64,000 nt of DNA. It comes from CAIYUC01 sp963682005 (lineage in GTDB: Bacteria > Bacteroidota > Bacteroidia > Bacteroidales > FEN-979). The notes below the pieces were generated by a model. It made no database searches and had not been told where the DNA came from. It saw nothing but the letters and a program-made list of their open reading frames with translations. The stretch covers positions 4,898,001 through 4,962,000 of the forward strand of contig OY820914.1 of NCBI GenBank assembly GCA_963682005.1, written 5' to 3'. A program made the position numbers and the translations under genes. This document shows positions 52,733 through 62,034 of this stretch, one piece after another. The first letter of the stretch is position 1; each line of letters opens with the position of its first letter.

Positions 52733-52774
52733 TTTGATTTTGGATTTTAGATTTTGACTTTTGACTTTTGACTT
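52733..52774. repeat. Heptamer array filling the moaA-moaC junction
   Basis: Six in-phase units from the first base after the moaA stop: TTTGATT, TTGGATT, TTAGATT, TTGACTT, TTGACTT, TTGACTT, then TTAAATG leading into the moaC start. It shares the TTTTGAC word with the thiF-thiS junction. Confidence 0.7.
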
Positions 52775-52784
52775 TTAAATGATC

Positions 52785-53231
52785 ATGAAAAAACTATCCC
52801 ATTTAACCAGTACCGGTAAAGCAAATATGGTCGATGTTGGCGACAAGCCTGAACAATTGCGGATTGCCAAAGCAACCGGGCATATCCGGTTGAATAACGA
52901 AACACTTGATCTCATCAGGAAGAACCTTGTTAAAAAAGGGGACGTCCTTACCATTGCCGAGATTGCAGGGATCCAGGGCGGGAAAAAGACAAGCGACCTG
53001 ATCCCCCTCTGTCATCCGCTCCGCATAACAAAGATTGAAGTCAAAGCAATACCCGACAAGACAGGGATAAGGGTGACAAGCGAAGCCCGGTGCATCGGTC
53101 AAACAGGAATTGAAATGGAAGCACTGACGGCCGTTTCAGTCGGGCTCCTCACCATTTATGATATGTGCAAGGCCGTTGATAAAAAAATGGTCATTGACGA
53201 GATCGTTCTTGTGGAAAAAATCAAGCAATGA
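52785..53231 (+). CDS. moaC: Cyclic pyranopterin monophosphate synthase MoaC
   Basis: 148 residues (an ATG two codons earlier at 52779 is also possible). Converts 3',8-cyclo-GTP to cPMP after MoaA. KANMVDVGDKPEQLRIAKA, GGKKTSDLIPLCHPL and TGIEMEALTAVSVGLLTIYDMCKAVDK are the family motifs, including the catalytic Lys/His/Asp set. Operon gene between moaA and the MOSC-MogA fusion. Confidence 0.95.
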   Translation: MKKLSHLTSTGKANMVDVGDKPEQLRIAKATGHIRLNNETLDLIRKNLVKKGDVLTIAEIAGIQGGKKTSDLIPLCHPLRITKIEVKAIPDKTGIRVTSEARCIGQTGIEMEALTAVSVGLLTIYDMCKAVDKKMVIDEIVLVEKIKQ

Positions 53232-53270
53232 CCTGGTTATGTATTATTTCCAGAATTATTAGGAGCTACG

Positions 53271-54212
53271 ATGATGCAAAATACACAACTTAAGGTTCTT
53301 TCCGTAAATACTTCACTTCAGAAAGGAACGATAAAAAAACCGGTTGAAACCATTGAGCTTTTTTCTGAAGGAGTGAAAGGAGATGCCCATGCAGCCAAAG
53401 GTAACAGGCAGGTGAGCATGCTTGGAACCGAAAGCATAAATAAGTTTACTGAACAGAATTCCCGGGTCATTTCATTCGGAGAATTCGCGGAAAACATTAC
53501 TACCTCAGGGCTCCTTTTGTATAAGACTCATCCACTCGACAGGTTTATCTGTGGGAATGTTGTCCTCGAAGTGACCCAGATCGGAAAAGAATGCCATGGA
53601 ACCTCCTGCACGATTTTCAGGGAAGTCGGAAATTGTGTAATGCCAAAAGAAGGGATCTTTTGCAGGGTTGTCGGACAGGGAATGCTGAAGGCAGGAGATA
53701 TCATCGAATATGAACCCAGGATTTTCCGGATGCTCGTGATTACCTTGAGCGACCGGGCTAGTGCGGGTGATTACGAAGACAGAAGCGGCCCGCGTGTATC
53801 GGAATTACTGACCGAGCACCTTAACAACCTTGAACTAAAATTTACTTCAGAGTATAAACTGATTCCTGACGATCCCCATTTGTTAAAGGAAATTTTATTA
53901 AAGGCCTCAGCTGATAATATCGATTTCATCTTCACCACAGGCGGGACGGGAATCGGGCCGAAGGATATCACACCTGACGTCATAAAACCATTGCTGGACA
54001 AGGAAATTCCGGGGATCATGGAGATGATCCGGTTGAAATATGGATCAGAAAAGCCCAATGCCCTGGTCAGCCGGAGTATTGCAGGTGTGAAAGGAAACTC
54101 GCTGATCTTTGCACTGCCCGGAAGTGTCAAAGCAGTGAACGAATATATCGCTGAGATCAAGAGATCACTGATGCACCTGGTTTACATGCTTCATGGACTT
54201 GATCAGCATTAG
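53271..54212 (+). CDS. MOSC domain-MogA/MoaB fusion protein
   Basis: 313 residues in two domains. Residues about 5-148 form a MOSC domain (VKGDAHAAKGNRQVSML, FAENITTSGLLLYK, ECHGTSCTIFREVGNCVMPKEGIFCRV), the sulfur/Moco-carrying fold, with Cys in the HGTSC/GNC/FC positions. Residues about 150-310 are MogA/MoaB (VITLSDRASAGDYEDRSGP, FTTGGTGIGPKDITPDV, IFALPGSVKAVNEYI), which adenylylates the pterin before metal insertion. The fusion joins pterin activation to a candidate cofactor or sulfur carrier. Last gene of the moe/moa operon; no moaD or moaE is seen. Confidence 0.92.
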   Translation: MMQNTQLKVLSVNTSLQKGTIKKPVETIELFSEGVKGDAHAAKGNRQVSMLGTESINKFTEQNSRVISFGEFAENITTSGLLLYKTHPLDRFICGNVVLEVTQIGKECHGTSCTIFREVGNCVMPKEGIFCRVVGQGMLKAGDIIEYEPRIFRMLVITLSDRASAGDYEDRSGPRVSELLTEHLNNLELKFTSEYKLIPDDPHLLKEILLKASADNIDFIFTTGGTGIGPKDITPDVIKPLLDKEIPGIMEMIRLKYGSEKPNALVSRSIAGVKGNSLIFALPGSVKAVNEYIAEIKRSLMHLVYMLHGLDQH

Positions 54213-54373
54213 TTCGCCGATCAGTAAATATTACCTCCTATCCGGGTTGAAATCACTTCACGTTCCATTTAAGATATTTTATCAATAAACTGAACGAAAT
54301 GGCTAATATTATTTATTTTTGTGCTTTATGTTAAATTTACCCTAACCTTTTGGAACAGTTCCATTCAAGGTAT

Positions 54374-54475
54374 ATGCCAAGAACCATCAGAAATACAGGA
54401 ATCCTGATTACTCTCTTCATGCTGGTATATGCATGCTTTTACGCCAAATGCAGAACAGCAACCAATCGGATCTGA
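54374..54475 (+). CDS. Possible 33-residue signal-peptide-like micro-ORF
   Basis: ATG to TGA, 33 residues: MPRTIRNTGILITLFMLVYA followed by CFYAKC. It has a basic start, a hydrophobic stretch and a lipobox-like VYAC, like a lipoprotein signal cut off after a few residues. It ends 13 bases before the DUF354 gene. It may be a leader peptide, a degraded lipoprotein start, or chance. A TATTTTTG element lies at 54314-54321. Confidence 0.25.
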   Translation: MPRTIRNTGILITLFMLVYACFYAKCRTATNRI

Positions 54476-54488
54476 AGAATCTTTGACT

Positions 54489-55595
54489 ATGAAATATTTA
54501 TTTGCAATAAATCATCCCGCCCATTATCACTTGTTTAAAAATTCCTATCATAATTTAAAAGCGAAAGGGCACGATGTTGTTTTTGCGGTCAAAGACAAGG
54601 ATATCCTGGAAAAGCTGATGGTCGCAGAGAATGTAACGTTCCACCGGCTGACGAGGAAACGTGTCGGCCATTCCTCCTTCGCTATTCTTACAAAAGGCGT
54701 CCTTGAGCTATTGATCCAGGACATAAGTTTATTCAGGTTTGCAAGAAAATACCATCCCGACCTCATGATTGGCACTGATATGTGCATTACTCATATAGGA
54801 AAGATACTACGAAAACCATCCATTGTTTTTAATGAAGATGATTATGAACTGAACAGGGCCTTCTGTTCTCTATCCTACCCTTTCTGCAACTGGATCGTGT
54901 CACCCCGCTTGTGCAGAGTCGGAAAATATGTTCAAAAGAAAATAACCTATGATGGATACCAGAAACTCGCATACCTCCATCCGGATGTATTTAAACCGGA
55001 TCCGGATATCGTCAGAAAGTACATTGATCCGGGACAAAAGTATTTCCTTGTCAGGCTCGTCAGTTTCTCTGCAGGCCATGACATTAATCTCGGAGGGTTG
55101 AATGAAGCAGTCCTGGAGGAATTGCTGAATATTTTGTCCGGCCACGGAAAGGTATTCCTTACAAATGAATCTAAAATATCTGAAAGACTTGAGAAATTCA
55201 GGCTACAAATCGACGTCAAAGATATGCATCATATCATGGCCTCTGCTTCTCTTTTTATTTCTGATGGCCAGAGCATGATCGTTGAGGCAGCTATACTTGG
55301 CGTTCCCTCGATACGATTCAACAGCCTTGATGGCAAAGTCTCCATTCTTGAAGAATTGGAAAACCGGTTTAACCTTACTGTTAAAATTCACAACAGCCGG
55401 CCGGATCTCCTGATGGAAAAGATCAATGAACTGCTGGGTACTGAAAACCTGGCAGAAGTTTTTCAAAAACGAAGGGAACAGATGCTGAAAGAAAAAATCA
55501 ACGTGACCAGTTTTATGACCTGGCTGTTTGAAAATTATCCCGAAAGTGTCAGATCTTATGAAAAATATCCGGAGATCCAAGGTAATTTCAGATAA
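54489..55595 (+). CDS. DUF354 glycosyltransferase-like protein
   Basis: 368 residues from MKYLFAINHPAHYHLFKN. The open frame reaches 20 codons further to 54429, but the family opening is at this Met. DUF354 proteins have a GT-B/UDP-GlcNAc 2-epimerase-like fold. Seen here: NHPAHYHLFKNSYHNLKAKGHDV, LMIGTDMCITHIGKIL, DGQSMIVEAAILGVPSIRFNSL. They usually occur in surface polysaccharide or sugar-modification clusters; the reaction is not established. Followed after 45 bases by a deacetylase-like gene and a GNAT gene, which may form a three-step sugar pathway. Confidence 0.85.
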   Translation: MKYLFAINHPAHYHLFKNSYHNLKAKGHDVVFAVKDKDILEKLMVAENVTFHRLTRKRVGHSSFAILTKGVLELLIQDISLFRFARKYHPDLMIGTDMCITHIGKILRKPSIVFNEDDYELNRAFCSLSYPFCNWIVSPRLCRVGKYVQKKITYDGYQKLAYLHPDVFKPDPDIVRKYIDPGQKYFLVRLVSFSAGHDINLGGLNEAVLEELLNILSGHGKVFLTNESKISERLEKFRLQIDVKDMHHIMASASLFISDGQSMIVEAAILGVPSIRFNSLDGKVSILEELENRFNLTVKIHNSRPDLLMEKINELLGTENLAEVFQKRREQMLKEKINVTSFMTWLFENYPESVRSYEKYPEIQGNFR

Positions 55596-55640
55596 CTGGA
55601 AATGTAATTCATCATAATCAAACAAGGCAACGAAAATTAA

Positions 55641-56486
55641 ATGGTAATGAAAGAAATAGAGGAACTGATAAAGAAAGTTTACACGAAACACATTTGGGAT
55701 GATATACCCGTATATTGCTTTACCTCCGACATTGACTGGGCATCCGAGGATGTGATGAGGGAATATTTTAATCTGATCAGTAAACTGGATATAAAACCAA
55801 CCCTGTTTGTCACACACCCTTCCGATGTCATTGAAGAGGCATTTCAAAACAACCGGATCGAAAGAGGAATTCATCCCAATTTCATGAATAACAGTTCTCA
55901 TGGAAACAGTTTTAAAGAGGTAGCTGAAACATGCATCAGGTTTGCCCCAGAATCTTATGGATTCCGATGTCACAGGGCCTTTGATGTTACTGACATCACC
56001 CACCTGCTGAAAAACGAATATAATTACAAATATCTTTCACATCAGATTACAGTCTTCCAACCTTATATACGCCCTATTTTGCATGAATCTGGATTGCTGA
56101 ATTTCCCGGTATTCTTTGAAGATGGGACACACTTATATAATCAATTGGATTTGAACATCAATAACTACATCAACTATTTTCTTACCCCCGGAATAAAGAT
56201 CATCAGTTTTCACCCGATGAATTTTGTTTTCAATTCACCTACCATGTCTTATATGCGTCAGATCAAAGACTCTATGTCGAGAGAAAATTATAACAATATC
56301 ACTACAGAGTTTATTGATAAGTTCAGGAACAACGGCCAGGGAATTGGAAATACGATTGTTGATATAATCAATTTTGTGAAATCCAATAATTTCCCTGTAA
56401 TGTCAATGAATGAATTATACAATTATACCATAAATGTGAACCAGGAGTTATTCATTAAAAATATGATCAGCCATGAGACTACTTGA
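55641..56486 (+). CDS. WbmS-like polysaccharide deacetylase-family protein
   Basis: 281 residues. CFTSDIDWASEDVM holds the Asp-x-Asp of the NodB-type metal site, with GIHPNFMNNSSHG and FRCHRAF providing probable metal ligands and ISFHPMNFVF a further His. This pattern fits the WbmS group of deacetylase-like proteins from O-antigen clusters. It probably removes an acyl group from a surface sugar; the substrate is unknown. It overlaps the GNAT gene by 14 bases, so the two are translationally coupled. Confidence 0.75.
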   Translation: MVMKEIEELIKKVYTKHIWDDIPVYCFTSDIDWASEDVMREYFNLISKLDIKPTLFVTHPSDVIEEAFQNNRIERGIHPNFMNNSSHGNSFKEVAETCIRFAPESYGFRCHRAFDVTDITHLLKNEYNYKYLSHQITVFQPYIRPILHESGLLNFPVFFEDGTHLYNQLDLNINNYINYFLTPGIKIISFHPMNFVFNSPTMSYMRQIKDSMSRENYNNITTEFIDKFRNNGQGIGNTIVDIINFVKSNNFPVMSMNELYNYTINVNQELFIKNMISHETT

Positions 56487-57039
56487 AACGGAACGGTTTT
56501 TATTAAAACCGGTTGAAGAATCAGACTTACAGGAATTGCTGGAATTGCAATGGGATAAAAGCCTGATGAAATTCATGAACTTTAAACCGTTATCAATCGA
56601 GAATCAGAAAGAATGGATTAAAACACTTGGAAAAAACAACCTTGCTTTTTCGGTATTCTTCAAGAATGAACAAAAAGCTGAATTGATCGGATTGGCCACC
56701 TTGAACCAGATCGATCACATTCACCAGAGAGCCTCCTGGGGGTTGAAACTGAAATCGGGGATCCAGGGAAAAGGGGTTGGATTCGAAATATCACTTATTT
56801 TACTTCATTTCGGGTTCTCAAATCTGAACCTCAGGAAAATTCATGGGGATAGTGTCTCGGACAACATCGGCAGTCTTAAAATGTGCGACAATATCGGCTT
56901 AAGACAGGAGGGTGTTCTGATCGATCATTATTTCCAGAACGGAAAGTTCAGGAATGTCACGCTTGTAGGTATTTTAAAGGAAGAGTTTTACAGTAAAAAC
57001 CTTGAAGTACTGAAGAACCTTGGTCTGCTTTATGAATAA
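56473..57039 (+). CDS. GNAT-family N-acetyltransferase (RimJ/RimL-like)
   Basis: 188 residues. LLETERFLLKPVEESDLQELLELQW is the usual RimJ/RimL opening; WGLKLKSGIQGKGVGFEIS gives the acetyl-CoA-binding loop (Q-x-x-G-x-G/V variant), and LNLRKIHGDSVSDNIGSLKMCDNIGLRQEGVL the conserved late motif. Coupling with a sugar deacetylase suggests it acylates an amino-sugar rather than a ribosomal protein; this is inference from context. Confidence 0.88.
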   Translation: MRLLETERFLLKPVEESDLQELLELQWDKSLMKFMNFKPLSIENQKEWIKTLGKNNLAFSVFFKNEQKAELIGLATLNQIDHIHQRASWGLKLKSGIQGKGVGFEISLILLHFGFSNLNLRKIHGDSVSDNIGSLKMCDNIGLRQEGVLIDHYFQNGKFRNVTLVGILKEEFYSKNLEVLKNLGLLYE

Positions 57040-57139
57040 TGGATCTCAGGACCCATCCTGTTTCTGGCTGAAATCCGATCATCAATCCCTGGATGGAAAT
57101 GAAAACAGGTGCTTCATATTTTATTCAGCCAGGCTTTGG

Positions 57140-59944
57140 TTAATCCTGAATGCATCTGAGGAGAAACGCATTCGATCTCAACGAGGGATACAGAGAAACA
57201 CTGGGGTCATATTCATTCATCCCATGGCTCCACGCTTTATTTGATCCATGGAATGTCGAAGACCAGTGGAACGTTACATGGCTCTCATAATCCCATTTGG
57301 TATTCTGATGCCATACTCCCGTCAATAATGCATTAAAACCCGAATAACCTGAATACTTCAGGGGTGCACCTGCAAAGGCATTATTGGTCCAGTCAGCATA
57401 CAATGCATTCCATTCGATTTCATCAGGTACATGCCAGCCAGGGGGACAGATTCCCTGAATGGAATGGGTTTCATCATACTGCATCATCTCGTCCCATTGA
57501 TACAAACCACCGCTACTGCAGTTTGATTGCTGGTCCTGAAAACAATATTTCTCAATGACGCAGTTATCGCTTTGATGGCCTGTCCAACTTATCATGGTTC
57601 CATGATCCAGGTTGGCGGCCATCCAGCAATGACCACCAAGTGAAACCGTAGGATATGTCTTGTTATCCCTGACATCTTTCATAGGATTCCCGCAACTGAA
57701 TATAGGGACCGGTAATACTAGGATGGGGAATGTGGTGGTGGCTGTACACCCGAATATGTCAGTATATGAATATGTAATGGATTTTGTCCCGGTTCCGGCA
57801 GTAGAGGGAGTGAATTCCGCTGTTGCAGAATTGACGCCTGGTCCGCTGTAGATCCCGCCAAGGGGGATCCCGCCCTTAAGCTTAAACGGCCTGGCCCCTG
57901 GATGTGTAACAGGATCATTGCAGGAAACATGACTTATAAAAATTGGCGGGTCAACTAGAACCTTGCTTTGAACAGGAAGGCCATTACAACCCGGAACGAA
58001 AGGCGTCACATAATAGATCACTGAATCCCTTAAACTGCCAATATTGGTAAGTGTATGCTCAATGCTGTTACCGCTCCCCGCTGAAGCGCCGGTGACATTC
58101 CCGGAAATCTGTGAATAGGTCCATGAGAAAGTTGCACCCGGAAAACCAGAGCTGAGGCTGATAATAGCGGTATCTCCCGAACAAATGGTTTGTACGGAAG
58201 GTGTTACTGACATTTCCAACACAGGGATCACACATACTTTAATAACCACACCCGGGCCTCCGCATCCGTTCAGGGAAGGTCTGACAAAATAATAAACGGT
58301 ATCTTGTAAGATGCCTGTGTTGAGCAAGGTTTGCTCAATGGTGTTACCGGATCCATTGGAATACCCGCTTACCAGGGGGGACGAGCAGGTCGCAAACCAG
58401 GAAAAAGTTGCCCCTGGCGGAGATGATTGCAATGCGATCAGGATCTCAGAACCCGAACACAGCGAATAGTTTGCCTGGCTATTTGTAATAGCAGGGAGAG
58501 GCTTTGTAGACAAATTGATCGTATCTCTGTTTACTTCCAGACAAGCATCGGAAACCTGTACCCAGTATTGGCTTGTTCCCGCTGACGGTGTCACTGTAAC
58601 AGACTGTTGAGTAAACCCGGTGTTCCATAGATAATTAAATGGTACGATTCCTCCGGAGGTATTGGCATATAAAGAAATGGAATTCCCCATGCAGATGGAG
58701 GTATCATTTCCGGTATTAACCGACAGCGGGACATAATCAATCAAGGGTATTGTATCATAATTGGTCAGGGTTAACAGGCATACCGGGATTTGTGCGATGA
58801 TAACAACATTTTCCAGACCTTCCGGAATATTATCCTGGAAAGGGTGAATGATCAAACCGGTGCTGTCTTCACCTGCAGGGACAACAACATAATCGTTGAT
58901 GAAAGTGTAATCGACACCATTAATTGCTGTACCACCAATCGTGAGATGGATCGTGTCGTTCACTGGAGTCGTATTGGGAAGAATGAATGAGACGACTGCA
59001 TCATTGCAATCTTCGATCGATCCCTGGTTCAAAGAGGGATTCGTATAGTTGGTAATAATCTGAACACCGGGAGATGAGAAGCTGTTCTTTTCAAGAAAAA
59101 CACCTGAGTCCAGCCTGTAATCCCCTGCATCAGCTATGGCAAGTTTGATATGATAAAGCTGGCAAGGCTGAACAATGTACCATGCTGTAAAAACATAAGT
59201 CATCCCGTTGTATTGGATGAAATGCCCGTTACCGCGTGGCTGATCGCAAAGCACACAGCTCTGGCAGGGTGGGGTTGAATTGGTTCTGATGCATTTTAAA
59301 GGTGAATTGCACCAGTTGCTTGTAGTATCATCGCAGAGGTTATTGATGCTGACGAATTGTGAACTACCCGGCATCAGTGCTATATTGACTGCATTGTTCG
59401 AAAAAGGTCCCGATATTCCCGGACCACTGAGAAAAAAACCGAACCGGTCATTATAACTGGAATTGCAATATGTATAGAACTCCTCTGAAGCAAATACGTA
59501 CCTGAATTTTATTGTATCATACATCGGATAAAAATCAAATTCGATCACTGCCCTGTCATGGGTGCTTCCGGGTGCACCAGCCAGTTGATCGAGATCGGGG
59601 TCCCCGGGTCCGTTGTTGTTGGAGGTGGTCGCGCAGTCGTCGTTTGGTCCGATGGCCAGGCTTGCCATGCCGGAAGTCATAAGCACTCCTGACGAAAGGC
59701 ATATCTGGATCCCTGCTGTGTCTAATGCTGAAAAAGTCCCGATCTGGTTGTCAGGAATTGCAAAGGAGTTTCCATTATATATAGCATTGCTTATGGTAAC
59801 ATTTGCTCCGACCAGCCAATTCTGAACCAGTTGTTGCGGTGTCATTCCCAGGCTGGTGCCATTCGTGACACTCAACTGGCTAAAGGAAGGAAATGACAAT
59901 ACCCCGGCAAGGAAACATAATGCAATAATGAATGGTGTTTTCAT
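57140..59944 (-). CDS. Large surface protein: choice-of-anchor L domain, Ig-like repeats, FISUMP domain
   Basis: 934 residues, exported (signal about 1-22). The N-terminal choice-of-anchor L domain covers about 25-230 (GVLMTSGMASLAIGPNDDC, DRAVIEFDFYPMYDTIKFRYVFASEEF). A Calx-beta-like stretch follows, then two or three Ig/PKD-like repeats (TPSVQTICSGDTAIISLSSG and similar), and at the end a FISUMP domain (MKDVRDNKTYPTVSLGGHCWMAANL ... GICPPGWHVPDEIEWN), ending FLLRCIQD. It ends in FISUMP rather than a visible T9SS sorting domain, so its export route is unclear. Probably an adhesin or surface scaffold. A TAnnTTTG-type element (TAAATTTG, minus strand) lies at 59990-59997. Confidence 0.85.
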   Translation of the reverse strand: MKTPFIIALCFLAGVLSFPSFSQLSVTNGTSLGMTPQQLVQNWLVGANVTISNAIYNGNSFAIPDNQIGTFSALDTAGIQICLSSGVLMTSGMASLAIGPNDDCATTSNNNGPGDPDLDQLAGAPGSTHDRAVIEFDFYPMYDTIKFRYVFASEEFYTYCNSSYNDRFGFFLSGPGISGPFSNNAVNIALMPGSSQFVSINNLCDDTTSNWCNSPLKCIRTNSTPPCQSCVLCDQPRGNGHFIQYNGMTYVFTAWYIVQPCQLYHIKLAIADAGDYRLDSGVFLEKNSFSSPGVQIITNYTNPSLNQGSIEDCNDAVVSFILPNTTPVNDTIHLTIGGTAINGVDYTFINDYVVVPAGEDSTGLIIHPFQDNIPEGLENVVIIAQIPVCLLTLTNYDTIPLIDYVPLSVNTGNDTSICMGNSISLYANTSGGIVPFNYLWNTGFTQQSVTVTPSAGTSQYWVQVSDACLEVNRDTINLSTKPLPAITNSQANYSLCSGSEILIALQSSPPGATFSWFATCSSPLVSGYSNGSGNTIEQTLLNTGILQDTVYYFVRPSLNGCGGPGVVIKVCVIPVLEMSVTPSVQTICSGDTAIISLSSGFPGATFSWTYSQISGNVTGASAGSGNSIEHTLTNIGSLRDSVIYYVTPFVPGCNGLPVQSKVLVDPPIFISHVSCNDPVTHPGARPFKLKGGIPLGGIYSGPGVNSATAEFTPSTAGTGTKSITYSYTDIFGCTATTTFPILVLPVPIFSCGNPMKDVRDNKTYPTVSLGGHCWMAANLDHGTMISWTGHQSDNCVIEKYCFQDQQSNCSSGGLYQWDEMMQYDETHSIQGICPPGWHVPDEIEWNALYADWTNNAFAGAPLKYSGYSGFNALLTGVWHQNTKWDYESHVTFHWSSTFHGSNKAWSHGMNEYDPSVSLYPSLRSNAFLLRCIQD

Positions 59945-60324
59945 GACGAATCGTTCCTCAAAAATCGGGAACGGTCTTCACAGGCATTTCAAATTTAATC
60001 AATTTTTCTTTAGATCTGTCATTCGGACAATATATTTGGATTACTATAGTCTCCAATCAAGGAAAAATCGTGTAAAGAATGGACAGAAGGCTGTCATTGT
60101 TCATATTTGTAGTTAATTCAAAGTCTTCAATTTGTCCACATGCAGCTGGCAATTCTCAATTGTCATTCTGAATGCCCGTTCTCTAATTTGCCGGATAAAC
60201 TGATCCTTTCCCCCGATTTTTCATGGTTGTGTTTTATTGCATAATCATGAAAAGTAAAAAGGTGATATGAATACAGAAGAATTTTTCGGGAAAGTGTAAT
60301 CAGTATGTGTAATATCTAAAACGC
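59945..60324. other. Non-coding stretch left of the IS element
   Basis: 380 bases with no convincing gene. It holds only the putative promoter of the large surface protein at 59990-59997. I see no tRNA, repeat or other structure in the rest. Confidence 0.6.
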
Positions 60325-60449
60325 AAAGAGGCTGTCTCAAAAGTTTGAGGCAGCCTCTTTTATTTTATAATACATTGAATGTTAATATCTTGGTGATAAT
60401 TAATTAACATAAAGAGCTGTATACCTGCAAGATATGATTAACTTGCAGC

Positions 60450-61988
60450 ATGAAACAGATAAAACGTACCAACATTAAATTTAAAGAATATGCGCAGCAT
60501 CAGATCATGCTGATTCCACCCTCCCTTGAGGATTTGATCGATGCTAATCATCCTGTGCGTATTGTAAACCAGGTGATCGACCAGATCGACATTGATCCTC
60601 TCTTTTCAAAGTACAAAGGCGGCGGGACATCTAGTTACCATCCCCGGATGTTACTGAAAGTCGTAGTGTTTGCCTATTTGAGCAACATCTATTCTTCCCG
60701 CAGGATGGAAGCTGCCTTAAAGGAGAACATCCATTTTATGTGGATTTCTGGGATGAACACTCCTGATCATAATACCATTAACCGGTTTCGCAGTGAACGA
60801 TTAAAGGGCGTTCTCAAGAAGGTATTTGGGAACGTCGTCGAGTTGCTGGCTGCTGAAGGATTGGTAACCCTGAAAGAAGTTTATATCGATGGCACTAAGA
60901 TCGAATCAATCGCCAACCGTTACACCTTCGTATGGGGTAAAGCAATCCAGACAAATAAAGAAAAAATCAAAAAGCAGTTAGAAGATCTTTGGGCCTATAC
61001 CCAGCAAATCGCACAAGAAGAACTTAAGGATATAACACCTACGACCTTCGAAAAGATCGATTCAAAGAAGGTTGCCGACACGATTACTAAAATCAATGAA
61101 GCATTGAAAGATAAGCCGGTTAGCAAGAAGGTACACCAGAAATTAAAATATGCAGCCAAAAACTGGCCGGATATCCTTGATCGGTACGACAATCAGGAGA
61201 AAATCCTTAAAGGACGCAACAACTACTCAAAGACGGATCCCGATGCAACGTTCATGCGCATGAAAGAGGATTACATGCGTAATGGGCAGCTGAAGCCCGG
61301 CTATAACTGGCAGATATCTACCCACGATCAATTTATTCTATACTATAGCATTCACCAGAACCCAACGGACACTAAGACTTTGCCCGTTCACCTGGAACAG
61401 TTCAACACACTTTATGGTCAACTACCCAATAGCGTGACGGCAGATGCAGGATATGGCTCCGAGCACAACTATCAGTTTTTAGCAGATCATTTTATCGAGG
61501 CCTTTGTCAAAGATCCCTACTTTGACAAGGATCAGAACAATCGCTCAAACAAAAATCCATTTGCTCCGGAAAGGCTTCATTATAATGAAGAAGCAGATTG
61601 CTATTACTGTCCGATGGGACAAATTATGAAACGTGCTGGCAATAGAATCCGCACTAACAAGAATGGTGTCAAGCAAAAATATGCATGTTATAAGGCTCAA
61701 AACTGTCAGGGTTGTCCGTTGAAAGGAGTGTGTTATAATCAGCCAGGCAATCGTACCATTGAGATAAATCATAAACTCCGGATACTAAAAGAAAGGGCCA
61801 GGGCCTTGCTGAATAGCGAAGAAGGTATCAGGCACCGAAAGAAACGTCCGGTCGATGTAGAACCAGTCTTTGGCAATATTAAATACAACAAAGGCTTCAA
61901 GCGATTTATGCTTAAAGGGTGTGAAAAAGTCGAAATCGAAGCCGGATTACTCAGTTTAGCTCACAACCTTAAAAAATGGTCATGTTGA
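60450..61988 (+). CDS. IS1182-family DDE transposase
   Basis: 512 residues, full length for the family. N-terminal DUF772 region (MLIPPSLEDLIDANHPVRIV, YKGGGTSSYHPRMLLKVVVFAYLSNIYSSRRMEAAL), then the DDE domain with Asp in EVYIDGTKIESIANRYTF, Asp in VTADAGYGSEHN and Glu in VDVEPVFGNIKYNKGFKRF. The Cys-rich insert YYCPMG ... CPLKGVC is normal for IS1182. No frameshift, so it is probably active. Confidence 0.95.
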   Translation: MKQIKRTNIKFKEYAQHQIMLIPPSLEDLIDANHPVRIVNQVIDQIDIDPLFSKYKGGGTSSYHPRMLLKVVVFAYLSNIYSSRRMEAALKENIHFMWISGMNTPDHNTINRFRSERLKGVLKKVFGNVVELLAAEGLVTLKEVYIDGTKIESIANRYTFVWGKAIQTNKEKIKKQLEDLWAYTQQIAQEELKDITPTTFEKIDSKKVADTITKINEALKDKPVSKKVHQKLKYAAKNWPDILDRYDNQEKILKGRNNYSKTDPDATFMRMKEDYMRNGQLKPGYNWQISTHDQFILYYSIHQNPTDTKTLPVHLEQFNTLYGQLPNSVTADAGYGSEHNYQFLADHFIEAFVKDPYFDKDQNNRSNKNPFAPERLHYNEEADCYYCPMGQIMKRAGNRIRTNKNGVKQKYACYKAQNCQGCPLKGVCYNQPGNRTIEINHKLRILKERARALLNSEEGIRHRKKRPVDVEPVFGNIKYNKGFKRFMLKGCEKVEIEAGLLSLAHNLKKWSC

Positions 61989-62034
61989 GACCCTTTTATT
62001 GTGGATTATCGCTGAAGAAAATGATAAACACCAG

